In this document: one piece after another, positions 10,138 to 21,479 of the stretch
How positions within the stretch are numbered: the stretch's first letter is position 1
How the letters are laid out: each line of letters begins with the position of its first letter
From: Turritopsis dohrnii
Taxonomy: Eukaryota; Cnidaria; Hydrozoa; Anthoathecata; Oceaniidae
Assembly: GCA_027922465.2 (NCBI GenBank)
Contig: BQMF02000822.1
Coordinates: 28,547 to 92,546 of the forward strand
DNA length: 64,000 bases
Direction of reading: 5' to 3'
Translations under genes and position numbers: made by a program
Notes under the pieces: generated by a model
Databases searched by the model: none
Told to the model about the DNA's origin: nothing
Seen by the model: only the letters and a program-made list of their open reading frames with translations

Positions 10138-12202
10138 TTAATTAATTTATTTTATATACATAAATATATTTTGAGCATGCTGCATGGAAGAAGAAAACAT
10201 TCAGAAACATTTTTATTATTATATTCAATTTTTCCCTTTCAGAACTACACATCATTACTCTAAACCTTGGTTCTTTGTTCTTTTTGTCTTGTTAGGCATG
10301 CTAATCTAGGTTCTAAATTCTTAATCCTTCTGTTCTTGGTCATATTTTCAGCTTTTTAGATTTTCAGGGGTTTTTTTGTTTTTTGTTTTTCCCCATGTTT
10401 TTATATTTGCATTCTCTAAGTATGTAAACTCCTACCAGTTAATTATTAGAGAGGAATTTAAGTTCATTTATATTAGCATACATTTCTCTTCCTCTGAAAG
10501 TGCTCGACAGTCAGGACCAATTTTACTTTATTTTAAAACCAGCTCAGTTAGCTGATGAATGTGTGAAGGAAGAAACTTAAAGTTCAACGAAAAATAGTTT
10601 TCTTCTTTCATCCTTTTATAAGTACGTTTATATAAGACAAAAAAACACACAAGAAATTTTCACAATATTTCGATTTATTAAAAATCTTTGTCAAGTGTTA
10701 TGTTTATATTTATATATATATGCAGAAGGTCCACATCAGTTTGTACTGCATTTTTCAACGACCTTCTTTACCAAAAATAAATTATCTATCTCTATATATC
10801 TATCTAACATGCAACTTTCCCTAGTCTTGTAAGTCAATATCAGCTATCTCGAGTTTTAAAATTTTTTTGAATTGTGTTGCCAAAATTAATACATCTTTAT
10901 TTGAAGGTCACATAACTTGTATATCTGCAGAGGTCAATTTAGTATATTTGTGGTTATACCAAGCTATTTCTCTCAAAATAAAACATGTTTTTATTTTCAA
11001 AGCAGGCGTTCTAAATATATAACGTATATAAGCTAACGTTTGGGTAATTTTTAAGATGCTGAGCATATTACCCAGTTCACTTTTACACTTTTTCCTATTG
11101 ATCAAAATCCCAAATCAAAATCTTGTCGCTTTGAACACTATTCCGCGTATAGCTAGGATAAAATACAAGTCAAACAGAAGTTTGCACGATTTATTTCACG
11201 TCTTTTCATTGGTTGAAAATACGCTTTCAAGCAATTTAATTGGCGAAAAAAAACAATCACATACATTCCTGAAATTCCTGACAACACACATAGAACATAG
11301 CGAAATCTATCGCTCTGCATCCAGCTACGCTTTAACATATCCCTGGTTTGGTTGTTGGTTTTGCCACTATCCGTATTTGCGCAGCATATCCAGTGCATTG
11401 CTCCCGCATGTAAAATTTGAATGTATGGTTTGTTGTTACGGATTATATCAAACTCGTGGCATTTTCCTATGGTGGTATCCACGAATCCATCAAAAGCGGG
11501 GAACTTTTAATTCTAAGTTCGCCTGATCCAATTTTGGAAAGCGATTTTTTACGGCTGCTCAATACATGTGGCTACGAATATCCTTTAGCGTGGGGTTGTA
11601 ACGACGATTATTAACACTAGGTAAATGTTGGTTACGACACAAATTATTTTTTACGAATATCCGAAGATGTCTCTGCATTTCTCGAGCATTCCGAACACCC
11701 TCACTAACTAGCTGATGAATCTTTTCTATTATCGTATCATCCACGTTTTGCGAAAATCCAGCAAACTACAAATATAACATATAACATACATGGCAGTTAA
11801 TTTTACAAAATTCCCCATTTCCCAAACATCGCAAAAATTTCTGACCAAACGTTTACAAACTGATGGGGTTGGGGTTTTGGTTATGGGATAATATTTGTTT
11901 GTAAAAGTTCACAGCCTATAAATTTTGTTCAAACAACTCTTACTTTGTGTATAGTGTATAGTGAAGTCGCAACTATATCATCTTACCTCTCAAGTTATAT
12001 GGCTTGAATGATTTCTTCTTGAACATTGTGATGTCACGTTGCCATGGAGATCAAGTTTTGAGGAAAAACTTTAAATGACAATATCTCGGGAACGAAAAAA
12101 GATTTTTTGAAAATTCAAAAACTGATCTTCATCATTTTTAAAGCTGTTTCAAATAGAGCAAAAAAATGAACTTGTAATTTTTTTAGTTTAGTTCCCCTTT
12201 AA

Positions 12203-12448
12203 ATCAATTATCTGCAATCATATAAATCTGAAATTGATATAGAAACAGTTGTTGATTCAATACTGAAACAACATGGAAACGGAAAAGCGTTTTTAAGTAT
12301 TTCAGGACTGACACAATTCAATGAAAAACTTTTCAAAGTTGCTTGCAGTGCCCTATCTATCGAATTCAAACCTAAGCGATTCAAAGATCGATGCGAGGGA
12401 TTTGGAAAAATTGAGAGACGAAAAAATGAACACTTATTAAAGTATTGA
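12203..12448 (+). pseudogene. Coding-like fragment, unassigned
   Basis: An open plus-strand frame of about 82 codons ends in TGA at 12446-12448. It contains SEIDIETVVDSILKQHG and EFKPKRFKDRCEGFGKI, with balanced amino-acid use unlike the surrounding AT-rich noise. A pyrimidine stretch and TTTAG precede it. It looks like a last exon of a lost gene or transposon ORF. I do not recognise the family. Confidence 0.35.
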
Positions 12449-14737
12449 GAATAGGACTCTTCCCAAACAGTCATTATGAAAATATGACCTTCAAACATGA
12501 TCCTTTGAGATTAATATTATAACACATGACTTCTTGGTGGGAGGAGTGGAGTTTTTGGGTCCAGCGGATGAAATCACAGCGTAGATCTTCTTCGGGCCCT
12601 CGTAAACTGTGACACGCTAGAATCCTGATAATCACTAAAATGCGAAGAGAAATAGCAATAAAAATAACTTCTATAAAATTGAAGCCATTTTTTCTCCAAT
12701 GAATTATTCATGCAACAATTTTAGTGTGCTTAAGTGCTTCCTTGTTCAGTTCTGTTTTGATTTGCCTGAGATATACAACAAGTTCACTTGTTATTGCTTT
12801 ACGGAACAGCTTCTTGCCTGTCTTGCGCGTTGTTGTCCTAGGGACAAAAGGGACTACACGATTATAAATTATCAAAAATTTTGAAAATAGTTGCCGTTGC
12901 GGTGGGTTTTCTGGTTTAATCTGACGCTGATATACAAGGTAGTTAGACGCATTAAGTTAATCTTTATTAACTTGTTATTGGCGGAAATGGAATTTCCTAT
13001 CACATCTTGGGATAATTTGGTCATGTATGAAATGATTTCACAGACTCGCACTTGCATTTGATCAAAACAGAATTTGGACTTCAGTTCGAAGACTGATGAG
13101 TTTGTATGCGACTTTACTCGTACAGCAATTTGATGGCGTTGGTTTCTGGTTTGGGTGTTTTTCATTTCATTTTAGTTCATTTCGGTGTCTGTCAGGTTCA
13201 TCGTGTCATATTGTTGCAAATACCACTACATTGTAAGTCCCAAAAATTATTTTGTGTTATATGATGCCGTTATAAAACTGTTGAAAGCACGTACATTACC
13301 AGGAAAATTGTCTTGATAACGATCTTTTGAATTCGTATCATTACTATGTAGTTTTTATTTCTCTATTCTTTTTCCGTACTGTTGTCTTTACTCAGCCAGT
13401 TTCTTTATCATTAATTTATTTACTTACGGGAATATTTTTTCAAACTTTCATTTCATTTCATTTAAGCATAATGTTTGAGAGCATTGTTTGTGTTTAAGCT
13501 TCCTTGGTCGTACCTAAGATACTTTCTAAGATCAGAAGGGAATTACGGACTGCATTTGATTCAATTTACTGTAAAAATGGCACATCACGAGTTATTTGTT
13601 TTGGTAAGGGGGTGTTCATATTAGCACAGCAAAGCGGGTTGGCTCGGTTCACCGGGCTGATTTTCTCTTGTGTTCACATGAGAAAAAACATCCTGACAAA
13701 CCGGGTTGAAAGATGTCATGTGATTATCAAACCAGTCTGGAATTGTTCACAAATGACGTCAACCAATTTTTTTTCAACATTTTTGATTCCCCTCCTTCCG
13801 TCAACCTGCGTCAACTTTGCTTTACCCTCTCCCTGAGTTGACATCATCATTTGAGAAGGAACCCCCTTTTACTTAATTAGAAGAATCAAGGTTCTGAACA
13901 TAGTGAAGGTTGACGTCAACAGTAGTATCACCTCCGATTTTAATTTTCCGTTGAGTTCATTTCATTCGTTGCATTCTGGGAGTCGTGTGACATATGACGG
14001 AGATGATTACATAAGGAGAATGGCTAATTCTCGTGATAAATAAATAAATTAACAGAACTACTTAGTATTGCTGAATTCGAATAACTGCGCCACTTTGCCC
14101 AAGAAGTCATTAATAAAGATGTGATCGATGTGATAAAGAGTACTAGCCGCTTTAGCATTACGTAAAAGACGGCTTCGTTCCTTCCCCATAAACCCTGTAA
14201 GAAACGAATGGAACTTTGAATAACCATTGGGGGTATCACTATCTTACAAAGCTCGGATAACTGATCCAAAAAAATGTATGCGATCGTTTGTCTTCGATCT
14301 TTTGTGTAGAGATAACGTTGATTAAATACTTTAATGACGTCATTGGTAAATAGTGGAGGAGAATGTTTTTAGCATCATGCTCTACATATCTTTCCCAGTT
14401 AAAAAACTACTGCGAAGAAGAGCATTTCTATTGGTATATACACACTATTTCAATAAAAATGCTCTTCATCACAGTGACTTTTGAAAATTTTTGCTTACTG
14501 GATTGCTATCCATACTTTTGTTCATATCTAGCTAAAATGAACTTTGTACCTTAAATCAACAAAAGAATAAATGTGCTTTGATTTTGACGTTTTAAGTGGT
14601 TTCTATGGAAACAATCGAGTTTTTCTCAGAATTTTATTATATAAAATTTTTCTTTATACTTTGTTGTACGAATTCTTTTTTGTTTAATCAGATGCTAAAA
14701 CAAGATCTGCTTAGAAGTGCTGTTTTTTTTTATCAAA
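12449..14737. other. Intergenic, no supported gene
   Basis: AT-rich sequence upstream of the RTP-like gene. A block near 13610-13720 with GGGTGTTCATATTAGC and CCGGG/CGGGTT motifs looks like a weak relic of a GGGG-ended MITE, but I cannot find matching ends. GACGTCA motifs occur near 13754, 13910 and 14335. No convincing promoter was identified. Confidence 0.4.
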
Positions 14738-15670
14738 ATGGCCACAGGCCCAGTAAACCAAAGTGCATGGCGTGCAGCATTCAGAAAGCTGTTTCAGAAT
14801 TTGGATAAAAAAGAACTAGCAGAACACGCTCGTCTGCTTTTCAACCAAGAGTTTACTGTTTACGAGTTGACTGGTCAAGCAGTTTTTGTTTGCAACGAAA
14901 CGGAATGTAAAAGAAAAAAATGGCATTCTTTCAAAGCTCGTATGAGATTCAAGTACGTGTTAACAAAGGAAGGAAAACCGAAACAAAGATTTGGAAAGGT
15001 TACTATGATTCCGTTCGGTCAACAATGTAGATATTGCGCCAAGAGACGTTTGGAAGAAGAGGATCCGCTGTACTTGATGCCCAACTTCCTTCCTGATGCC
15101 ATTGAAGAAACCCTACAAAAGATTTGCGAGAAAGTGCTGGTCAAATACTACAACGAAAAGGTCCCTTCGCAGTTTATCACTCATAAAAGGTCTGGTTGGA
15201 ATTTATCTCATCATTATCCTTCACACTCTTACAGCAGCCAGCGCCCCCAGGGTCCGCTTCAACCACTGTACCTACCCGCTGAAATGTTTGTACTCTACCC
15301 AGGATCTAATATAGTAGCTTTTTCCTACATTGCGCCAACAGAACACTTATATCCACAGCAAACATATGGATCAAGCGAATATGAAAGAAACAATTTAATG
15401 GGAGATCAAGAACAGTATGAGGATGACTTGTTTACGGTTGCCATTGGTCAGGGGTCACATGATGAGCAGCTCTGTGAAGCATGTCCTAAAGGAGTTTGCA
15501 CATCCGGGAAGACACAAGGAATTTCGTCTAAACGCGCCAGCAGACGACAACCAACAAGCGGTGAACAGCGGACTGTTTCAGTAACAAAAGAAATGTTCAA
15601 TGGTCCAGACGATGTTTTAGATAAGAGTAACAAAGTAAAATGGAAGCTTTACTTCCAAACCTTGTCTTAG
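14738..15670 (+). CDS. Receptor-transporting-protein-like 3CxxC zinc-finger protein
   Basis: An uninterrupted 310-codon frame starting at ATG 14738 (context CAAAATGG). The order of features matches the RTP/3CxxC family: SAWRAAFRKLF near the N-terminus, the first zinc ligands in FVCNETECKRKKWHSF (about residues 51-66), an FGQQCRYC motif near residues 96-103, and a late CEACPKGVC block near 248-256. The first Cys pair is spaced CX4C rather than CX2C. Family members chaperone seven-transmembrane receptors to the cell surface, and vertebrate RTP4 is interferon-induced and antiviral. The long Ser/Gln/Tyr-rich stretch between the second and last Cys blocks looks disordered. No C-terminal membrane anchor is visible. 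No introns are seen, so a retrogene origin is possible. Confidence 0.8.
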   Translation: MATGPVNQSAWRAAFRKLFQNLDKKELAEHARLLFNQEFTVYELTGQAVFVCNETECKRKKWHSFKARMRFKYVLTKEGKPKQRFGKVTMIPFGQQCRYCAKRRLEEEDPLYLMPNFLPDAIEETLQKICEKVLVKYYNEKVPSQFITHKRSGWNLSHHYPSHSYSSQRPQGPLQPLYLPAEMFVLYPGSNIVAFSYIAPTEHLYPQQTYGSSEYERNNLMGDQEQYEDDLFTVAIGQGSHDEQLCEACPKGVCTSGKTQGISSKRASRRQPTSGEQRTVSVTKEMFNGPDDVLDKSNKVKWKLYFQTLS

Positions 15671-15690
15671 ATGAAGAAGAAAAAACTTAA

Positions 15691-16457
15691 CCCAGCGGGC
15701 ACGAGACGTCTTTGAGACGTCTCATTTTAATCGTAAAATGGTCGTTTGCTTTCCAGATCATTTTGCGACGTCGTAGAGACGTCTGAAACGGGACGTCGCA
15801 ATTGGGATCCTTTTACGACGTTTCTAGGACGTCTTTATACGGATTGAATAACGACCTTCGAAACAATTATAAACTAAAGATCATTTTGCGACGTCGTTGG
15901 GACGTCTGAAACGAGACGTCGCAATTGGGATCCTGTTACGATCAGATAGCGACCTGACAAAAATTTTCAAATTTCATTCTGCAGTCATTAAACGGTATAA
16001 ATCGAGTAACACTAACATGCTTATACAGAATTTACATTCGTATCGAATTCTGTTTATTGGTCGTGTGATTTTACGAAGTCTTTGGGACGTCTCTGCGCAG
16101 ATTCAATAACGATCTTCGAAACAATTATAAACTTTCAAAAGCAATCAGTCTGTATAGAATGATTTATTGTAAATGTTTTTAAACGTCTTGACAACAAGCA
16201 GCGGTGGCATAACGGTTACTAGTTCGGCTGGCACACCAGAGGTTCCAGGTTCGGGTCCGCCTGTGGCCTATTACAGTTTTTGAAAGAGTAAATTTCATAA
16301 TCCTGCGACGTCGTTACGATGTCATTGGGATGTCATCGAGACGTCTCAATGAAGATGTAATTGGGACGTCTTTTGAGATTCCCACTTCGTGACCATTTTG
16401 CGACGTCTTAGGGACGTCTTGAAAAGACGTCTTTACGACGTCTTTGTGCCCGCTGGG
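15691..16457. mobile_element. GACGTC-rich MITE in the RTP-like 3' region
   Basis: Terminal inverted repeats CCCAGCGGGCAC (15691-15702) and GTGCCCGCTGGG (16446-16457) enclose many copies of the palindrome GACGTC, often as GAGACGTCTC or CGACGTCG, near both ends. No clear target duplication. It starts 20 bp after the RTP-like stop codon, so it probably lies in that gene's 3' UTR, upstream of a possible polyadenylation signal. A tRNA-like SINE is nested inside. Superfamily not assigned. Confidence 0.8.
16196..16281 (+). ncRNA. tRNA-derived SINE head nested in the MITE
   Basis: AAGCAGCGGTGGCATAACGG supplies an A-box-like element and GGTTCGGGTCC a B box about 40 nt further on. A run of T follows at 16277-16281, a possible Pol III terminator. 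A related 5' part recurs at about 48266, inside a Helitron. Confidence 0.55.
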
Positions 16458-16594
16458 AATGTTGTTTGAAAGTAACAAATGTAGTACTATTTTTTGATAA
16501 TAATATATTTCTAACAATGTATTTATTTTTAATTCCAATTATTTTCATGCGATAAAAGAGTCGACTGAAAAAGTATAATGCAAGTTGAAGTTAT

Positions 16595-16600
16595 AATAAA
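16595..16600 (+). terminator. Possible polyadenylation signal of the RTP-like gene
   Basis: AATAAA lies about 0.93 kb after the stop codon, beyond the MITE. It is the first signal on the plus strand that would include the MITE in the transcript. Confidence 0.25.
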
Positions 16601-19600
16601 GGATTGCAAGTGTTTATAATCTCTGTATAATCTTGATCTTATTTTCCATGTGCTTCATGCAGAAATTATAATAAATCTTATATAAATTCTTTATATGAAA
16701 CTGTCCTTAAAGCATTATTTTGAACAAGTTTAATGTTATTTATATCCAATCCTTGAATGTTTTTAAATCGCACTTACAGTTTTGTTTACACAGACTTCGT
16801 TCTGGCGTTGTTTCAAGACAATTATTTATGGAATTTTGTTGAGCAGTGCATAGGTTGAAAAAATATCATTATGGTATGAAGTAGCATTTTGCTGACGTGG
16901 AATTTCACATCATCATACTCAGACAAGGGTGATATGCAATTGCCATGTGTAACTGAAACACTTATCCTTGTAAACACCTGCAGTTGAGTGATCATGAAAT
17001 CAAACTTTACCCTGGCCGCTTATTCGAGTCTTATCCGAAGTATACACTCTTTATATCGTGTACCGAACAAAAAGATGAATCAGTTTCAACTTAACCATTT
17101 TTAAAGTTTAACAAAAGTGACCAATGAAATTGCAATAAAACAATTGCTGCGCGTGGAAAAATTGCGTAGCATAAAACCACATTTAAATCAATTTTCAACG
17201 CGGCATCTCCTTTCTCAATAAAATTCTATTGTAAAGTTAATGGAGTGATTAGAGAATAATTTAGTTTGTTAGTTTGAAAGGAGTTGTTTTTGTATTCACA
17301 ATATTGGTCTTGCTTGTTCAAACTTATGTCAGACTTGTTTATAGTCTGATTAATAAAAATCACCTGAGCTGACGAGCATGAGCGATAAATAGCTATCATC
17401 ACAAATGTGAAGTCAAAGTATTTAAAGGATTTAACTGCTATGGTAAAATATAATTAATTGTTGATGCGATTATGACAAAGATAAGTCGCAAGCAATAGAA
17501 GATTGACATTCGTAAATATAAACATCGGATAAATCTCTTTTGTGAAACATACAAAAGAAATGCAAAACGTTGGATAAGATCAAAATGCAATCCTTTTGAA
17601 CTTCGTCGATGTAAATAACTGAAAAAAAAAACAGTTGACTTAATTTATCTCGTGTTAGTCGATGAATCGAACAATTTTTACTAAAACTAAAAGGTTCAAA
17701 TTTATAAACAAATTATTCTTAAGAAGAAGTGACGTGATAGAAAGCGTACCAGCAGATTTTCTCATCATCAGATTACGTGAGGCGTGGTACATGTAAGTTT
17801 TTATTCAAATATTTTGTTCTTCTTCCGATTTGTACTTGTAATATGAGTTTGCAAGTGACGTAGTGTTTATAAACATTTGCTTCCTACAAGCTGTTTTTAG
17901 ATCAGAGCCATTATATCAGGACAGGATCTTGAAAAATTAGAAATCAATAAGAACAAATTGAATCAAACGCTTGTTTCAAAAATGAAGGCAAACACGAGCC
18001 TACTTTTTCTATTAAATAAAAGTATTTTATGATGTGAATTTTCTTGCAATTCACCAAGAACAACAGATTTGGTTAAACGAGGCTCAATTTTGGAATGATT
18101 CCGCTAATGTTTATGTCATTTTTCAAAATTTAGTTAGTTAAATTGATTGTTATAAGGCCTTTCGAAAATAGTTCGACAGATTTCATATAGTATATATTAT
18201 CAGTTGAGATCAATGCACAGGTTTTTGTTTATGCTATTACACAGTAATCAATGTTAGAAATGTTATCAAAACAAGAGGCCTTAGGCCTTAAGGTCAGCGC
18301 GAACTGTATGCTCAAAAATCTAAAGATCATAATGACTTTACAAACGAAATGACCAGCATTCCAAAATAGTTTGATTAGTATCTGAGTACGCCCGTATTCG
18401 GTTGGTGAACATGCCAATTGAAAATGTAAATCCATTCGCCCAAAACAAATATATTAAAAACCTCCCGTGATAAAAAGGGGTCCAGACATAGCGTACAGAT
18501 TACTACCTCTGACTTAACATCCTATCTACATATGTCTCATCGAGACCAAAAACGCAAAGTTCTATGTAATGGGCCGAATAACGTACTACATGAGTATTTT
18601 TTTCTAATGGAAGTCGCTTTAACTAAATCTCAAGGCAAACGTTATAAAAGAAAACTTTGCATTTCCACAACAATCCTTTTCCTCATTACATTAGTTAAAA
18701 AGTTTCTATGACAGCAACTACATACGGCAATACGATACGCATCAACAAAAATCATATGGGCATTACAATTACAACAACTTCGTTACTTTATTCGGTTTTA
18801 TTTAAGCTTCAAATTTCAGTTTTACAAGTTCCAGCTTTCAGCTTTACGTTCTTACAGAAACTATGTGTTCGGTTAATCACGCTAGTGAACTTTCGTTTCT
18901 ACCAAGTGTCGACTGTTAGAGGAACCATAAATGTATACATACATTTCGGTTCTTGTTGATACGTGAAGATCCAATGCCAAGCAGTTGCTGACTACTAAAA
19001 CTGAAAGTGTAAAAGGCTATGTATAACTGCACAACGCACCAATTAATTCTAATTGATTCCATTTAACAAAATTCAGAAACTTCAGTTACAGAATCATAAT
19101 TTTAACTCTAATGTTATGCCTGAAGGGAAAATAGTTACTGAATTTCTCAATTTAATGGTGGCAGGTCAGTGTCTTATATTAAGATTTTATCTGGGTTTTA
19201 TGCGAGGCCATTGACATCATTGGTTTTTTTGGTGACCAGAAGGAAATTTTAACTGCCCGAAATTCAATAACACTATACAATTTCATTTGGAAACGCTTAG
19301 AAATGCGCTGATAGAAAATAGAAAAATGAGCTGAAATTGCAAAGACAAACATTATATATAAAGCTCAAAAATCATATTTCCAATTTATACTTATACTTTT
19401 TCTGCCTGTCCAGTCGGGCCACCACGACACTGGTTTTCAAAAATTTTGGTGGCCCGAACCAATTTATGATTGCCTCAGACAGTCGGGCCACCGCTATGAT
19501 CAGACACTGCAGGTTAGTTAATATTGGTCAACAAAACTCAGTAAAATAAACTTTTCATTCCGAAAAAGGTAAAATTCAGTTCATGAAAATTCAAATAGAT

Positions 19601-19862
19601 TTGTGAGACAAACTTATGCAACTCAAAATTACAAAAACAAATACAGCAATTACTGCAAGAAATTCTCCAGCATTTATAAGAGTATGAATAAGGTATATTG
19701 TATAATTGTTTTTGTTTGTGTTTTTTTAATATTTTCTTCATCTTTGTCTTCTTATGAGCTGATGTATGTTATTGCTACTGTAATTATATAACAATTTCTC
19801 TAACTAACTTCTAAAATATTTTACATTTGTGCCATTAAGGTCTTTTGGTAACCTTTTGTTCA
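16601..19862. other. Intergenic, AT-rich
   Basis: No supported exon. A short block at about 19409-19495 has repeated GTCGGGCCACC and its complement GGTGGCCCGA, a likely MITE remnant. A palindromic 50-bp repeat lies at 18912-18961. Confidence 0.5.
18912..18961. repeat. Palindromic 50-bp repeat, copy 1
   Basis: The core runs ACTGTTAGAGGAACC...GGTTCTTGTTGATA and can form a hairpin (GGAACCATAAATGTAT against ATACATTTCGGTTC). Nearly identical to 21697-21746 while the flanks are unrelated. Confidence 0.7.
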
Positions 19863-20901
19863 GTTGTTGGAAGTTTCCATACCGCAAAACCAGATCATAC
19901 AGAAATGGGAAATTTTTGTTTATATAATTTATTTATGATCCATAATTTTATGCAATTACGTCATTAAATTGGCTATATAATTCATGTGCATCAGTTATCT
20001 TTCCAGACGGTTTAAAGAAAAGGGCAGAATATCTGAAACCCCAATTTCTTACAGTGTATGTATTTTAACTATCATTCAAACTATATAATATACTTTTCCA
20101 ATTGCAGTGCAAAGTTAGCGGATCGGGAGGGGAATCAAACCCACACAAAATATTGTAAAGCATTATGGTGTGAATGACAGTAAAAAGGAAGAAGTCCTAG
20201 GATACTTAAGACTCAGAAATTTTCAACTCAGAAAATTTATACGCAAAAATCCTTCCAAGATGATGGCGATGAAAGACAACAAACAAAATTTTATTTTTCA
20301 AACAAAATTAAATTTTTCTGTTTTAACCGCTGATACATATCAGAAAATTCTCTTCGGAATAAAAACAATTGTTCCTCACTTACTACTTTCAACTGACGTC
20401 ATGGTTGACTTCAGAGAAGTAAGCAACTTCAGATATGGGTTCTAATTTTTTACTTTGTTTGATTTGATTTATTTTTGATACTCTTTGGATGGTAAAGATT
20501 TTTTGCACCTTCATTTCTTTTTATTTTTCAGCATGTCCAAAACTATGACACGTGTTGTCAACCGTGTCACATGACAACTAGGACCTAATTAAATAGGTAT
20601 CAGGTGGAAATTTTTAAAAAACAAACTTCGGTTTTTTTTTTAAGAAACTGCACTTTTTTTAAAAGAAACTTAATTTACCATGAAAAGTTTCATCTTATGT
20701 ATGATTTGACCAAAATTGACGAGGGAATTCGGTGTTTTTCTTGAAATATCAAGAAATTTTTGTGGAGAAACAACCGTACGTAGTAACAGGATTTCTTACA
20801 ATATATGATTCTTGGATAATTATCATAAAAAGTAACATTACTTTTCAATTTCAAACCCGTATTTTCTGATCTGGTTTTGCAGTATGGAAACTTTCAACAA
20901 C
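19863..20901. mobile_element. 1.04-kb TIR element carrying a single exon
   Basis: The left end GTTGTTGGAAGTTTCC and the right end (reverse complement GTTGTTGAAAGTTTCC) match over about 35 bp, up to AAACCAGATCA, with two or three differences. The target duplication is unclear (TTCA on both sides is possible). It encloses the orphan exon at 20119-20418. Superfamily unknown. Confidence 0.6.
20119..20418 (+). CDS. Orphan 100-codon exon in a TIR element, unassigned
   Basis: A frame of exactly 100 codons is bounded by TTAG on the left and the strong donor GAA|GTAAGC on the right (phase 0 at both ends). Motifs include KHYGVNDSKKEEVLGYLRL and RKNPSKMMAMKDNKQNF. It is basic and probably helical. Neighbouring exons are not visible, so it is either a remnant of a transposase or a host exon captured by the element. 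Confidence 0.4.
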
Positions 20902-20972
20902 ATTCAAAATTTCAAGCTACAAAATTGAAGTGTAGCTAATATATACAAGAACACAATAAAATAAATAACTCA

Positions 20973-21479
20973 GGGGCTGTTTATATGAGAGGCGGGACTG
21001 GACGTTTGCCGGGACGGGACGAAAAACGGGATGATTTTATCCCGCCTTTACATGAGAAGTAGTTTTGCCGGGACGAGACAGCAATTTTACAATTTAATAT
21101 TGTAAAAGGTTTCTCCCAAGAGCTTATAGAATGGCAATCGAACAATTTAGAAAAAAGAATTATCGCAGATGGTTTCTACTTGTGGTTGCTTTCGAACTAA
21201 CTTCTGTATCTGTAATCTCCAACCGAATATAAGAACCAGTCAATTTTCAAACGTCCCGGGACAGTGTGTTTATATGATGAAAAACGTCCCGCTTAAGCGG
21301 GATCCCGGTTTGAGAAAGCGAGATCTCGCCTAACCGGGACGGGACGTTTTTTGTCCCGGGATAGTTTTTTTCATATAAACACGAGATAGATTTTTTATAA
21401 AAACTTCAATGGAGGCGGGATCCCGTTTTTCGTCCCGTCCCGGCAAACGTCCCGTCCCGCCTCTCATATAAACAGCCCC
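20973..21479. mobile_element. 507-bp PIF/Harbinger-like MITE
   Basis: Ends GGGGCTGTTTATATGAG... and its complement form a long, nearly perfect inverted repeat of about 60 bp. Flanking 3-bp duplication TCA (20970-20972 and 21480-21482). GGGG-type termini with a TNA duplication are typical of PIF/Harbinger elements. The interior repeats CGGGACGGGACG blocks. Confidence 0.8.

Larger units (their letters stand above)
5727..11345. mobile_element. 5.6-kb DNA transposon with 34-bp terminal inverted repeats
   Basis: The left end starts CAGGGATATGTTAAAGCG, and the right end is its reverse complement. The match is perfect for 34 bp and continues imperfectly. A 7-bp duplication GTTTGGT flanks it (5720-5726 and 11346-11352). 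Removing the element plus one duplication joins the Ulp1-like frame without a shift, which proves insertion. The CAGGG termini and 7-8 bp duplication recall hAT-like or similar superfamilies, but no transposase is visible. The interior holds one orphan exon (7455-7637), a nested TTAA MITE (9251-10137) and otherwise AT-rich sequence. It is probably a non-autonomous copy. Confidence 0.85.
228..11765 (-). pseudogene. Decayed transposon-type gene: CaRF-like, Ulp1/C48-like and PHD-like segments
   Basis: Three separated minus-strand pieces read as one gene once two insertions are set aside. Piece 11765-11500 begins after a TTTGTAG acceptor and resembles the CaRF (calcium-responsive transcription factor) domain, with motifs NRRYNPT, HMY and KLDQ, but has in-frame stops. 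Piece 11482-11353 plus 5719-5454 resembles a Ulp1/C48 cysteine peptidase: FVDTTIG, an LHAGAMHW motif with the candidate catalytic His, YLYDSLAR with the Asp, and a DCG triplet followed by AIAFATNIAY after frame breaks. Piece 442-228 resembles a PHD finger (CSC, CTIC, WYH, CRGC) with one expected Cys replaced by Ser and one frameshift. The reading frame continues across both empty insertion sites. Such domain sets are common in animal DNA-transposon ORFs. The family assignment is from motif memory, not a search. Confidence 0.6.

Noticed and set aside
13504..13836. 110-codon frame upstream of the RTP-like gene
   Set aside because: No motif and overlaps a probable MITE relic.
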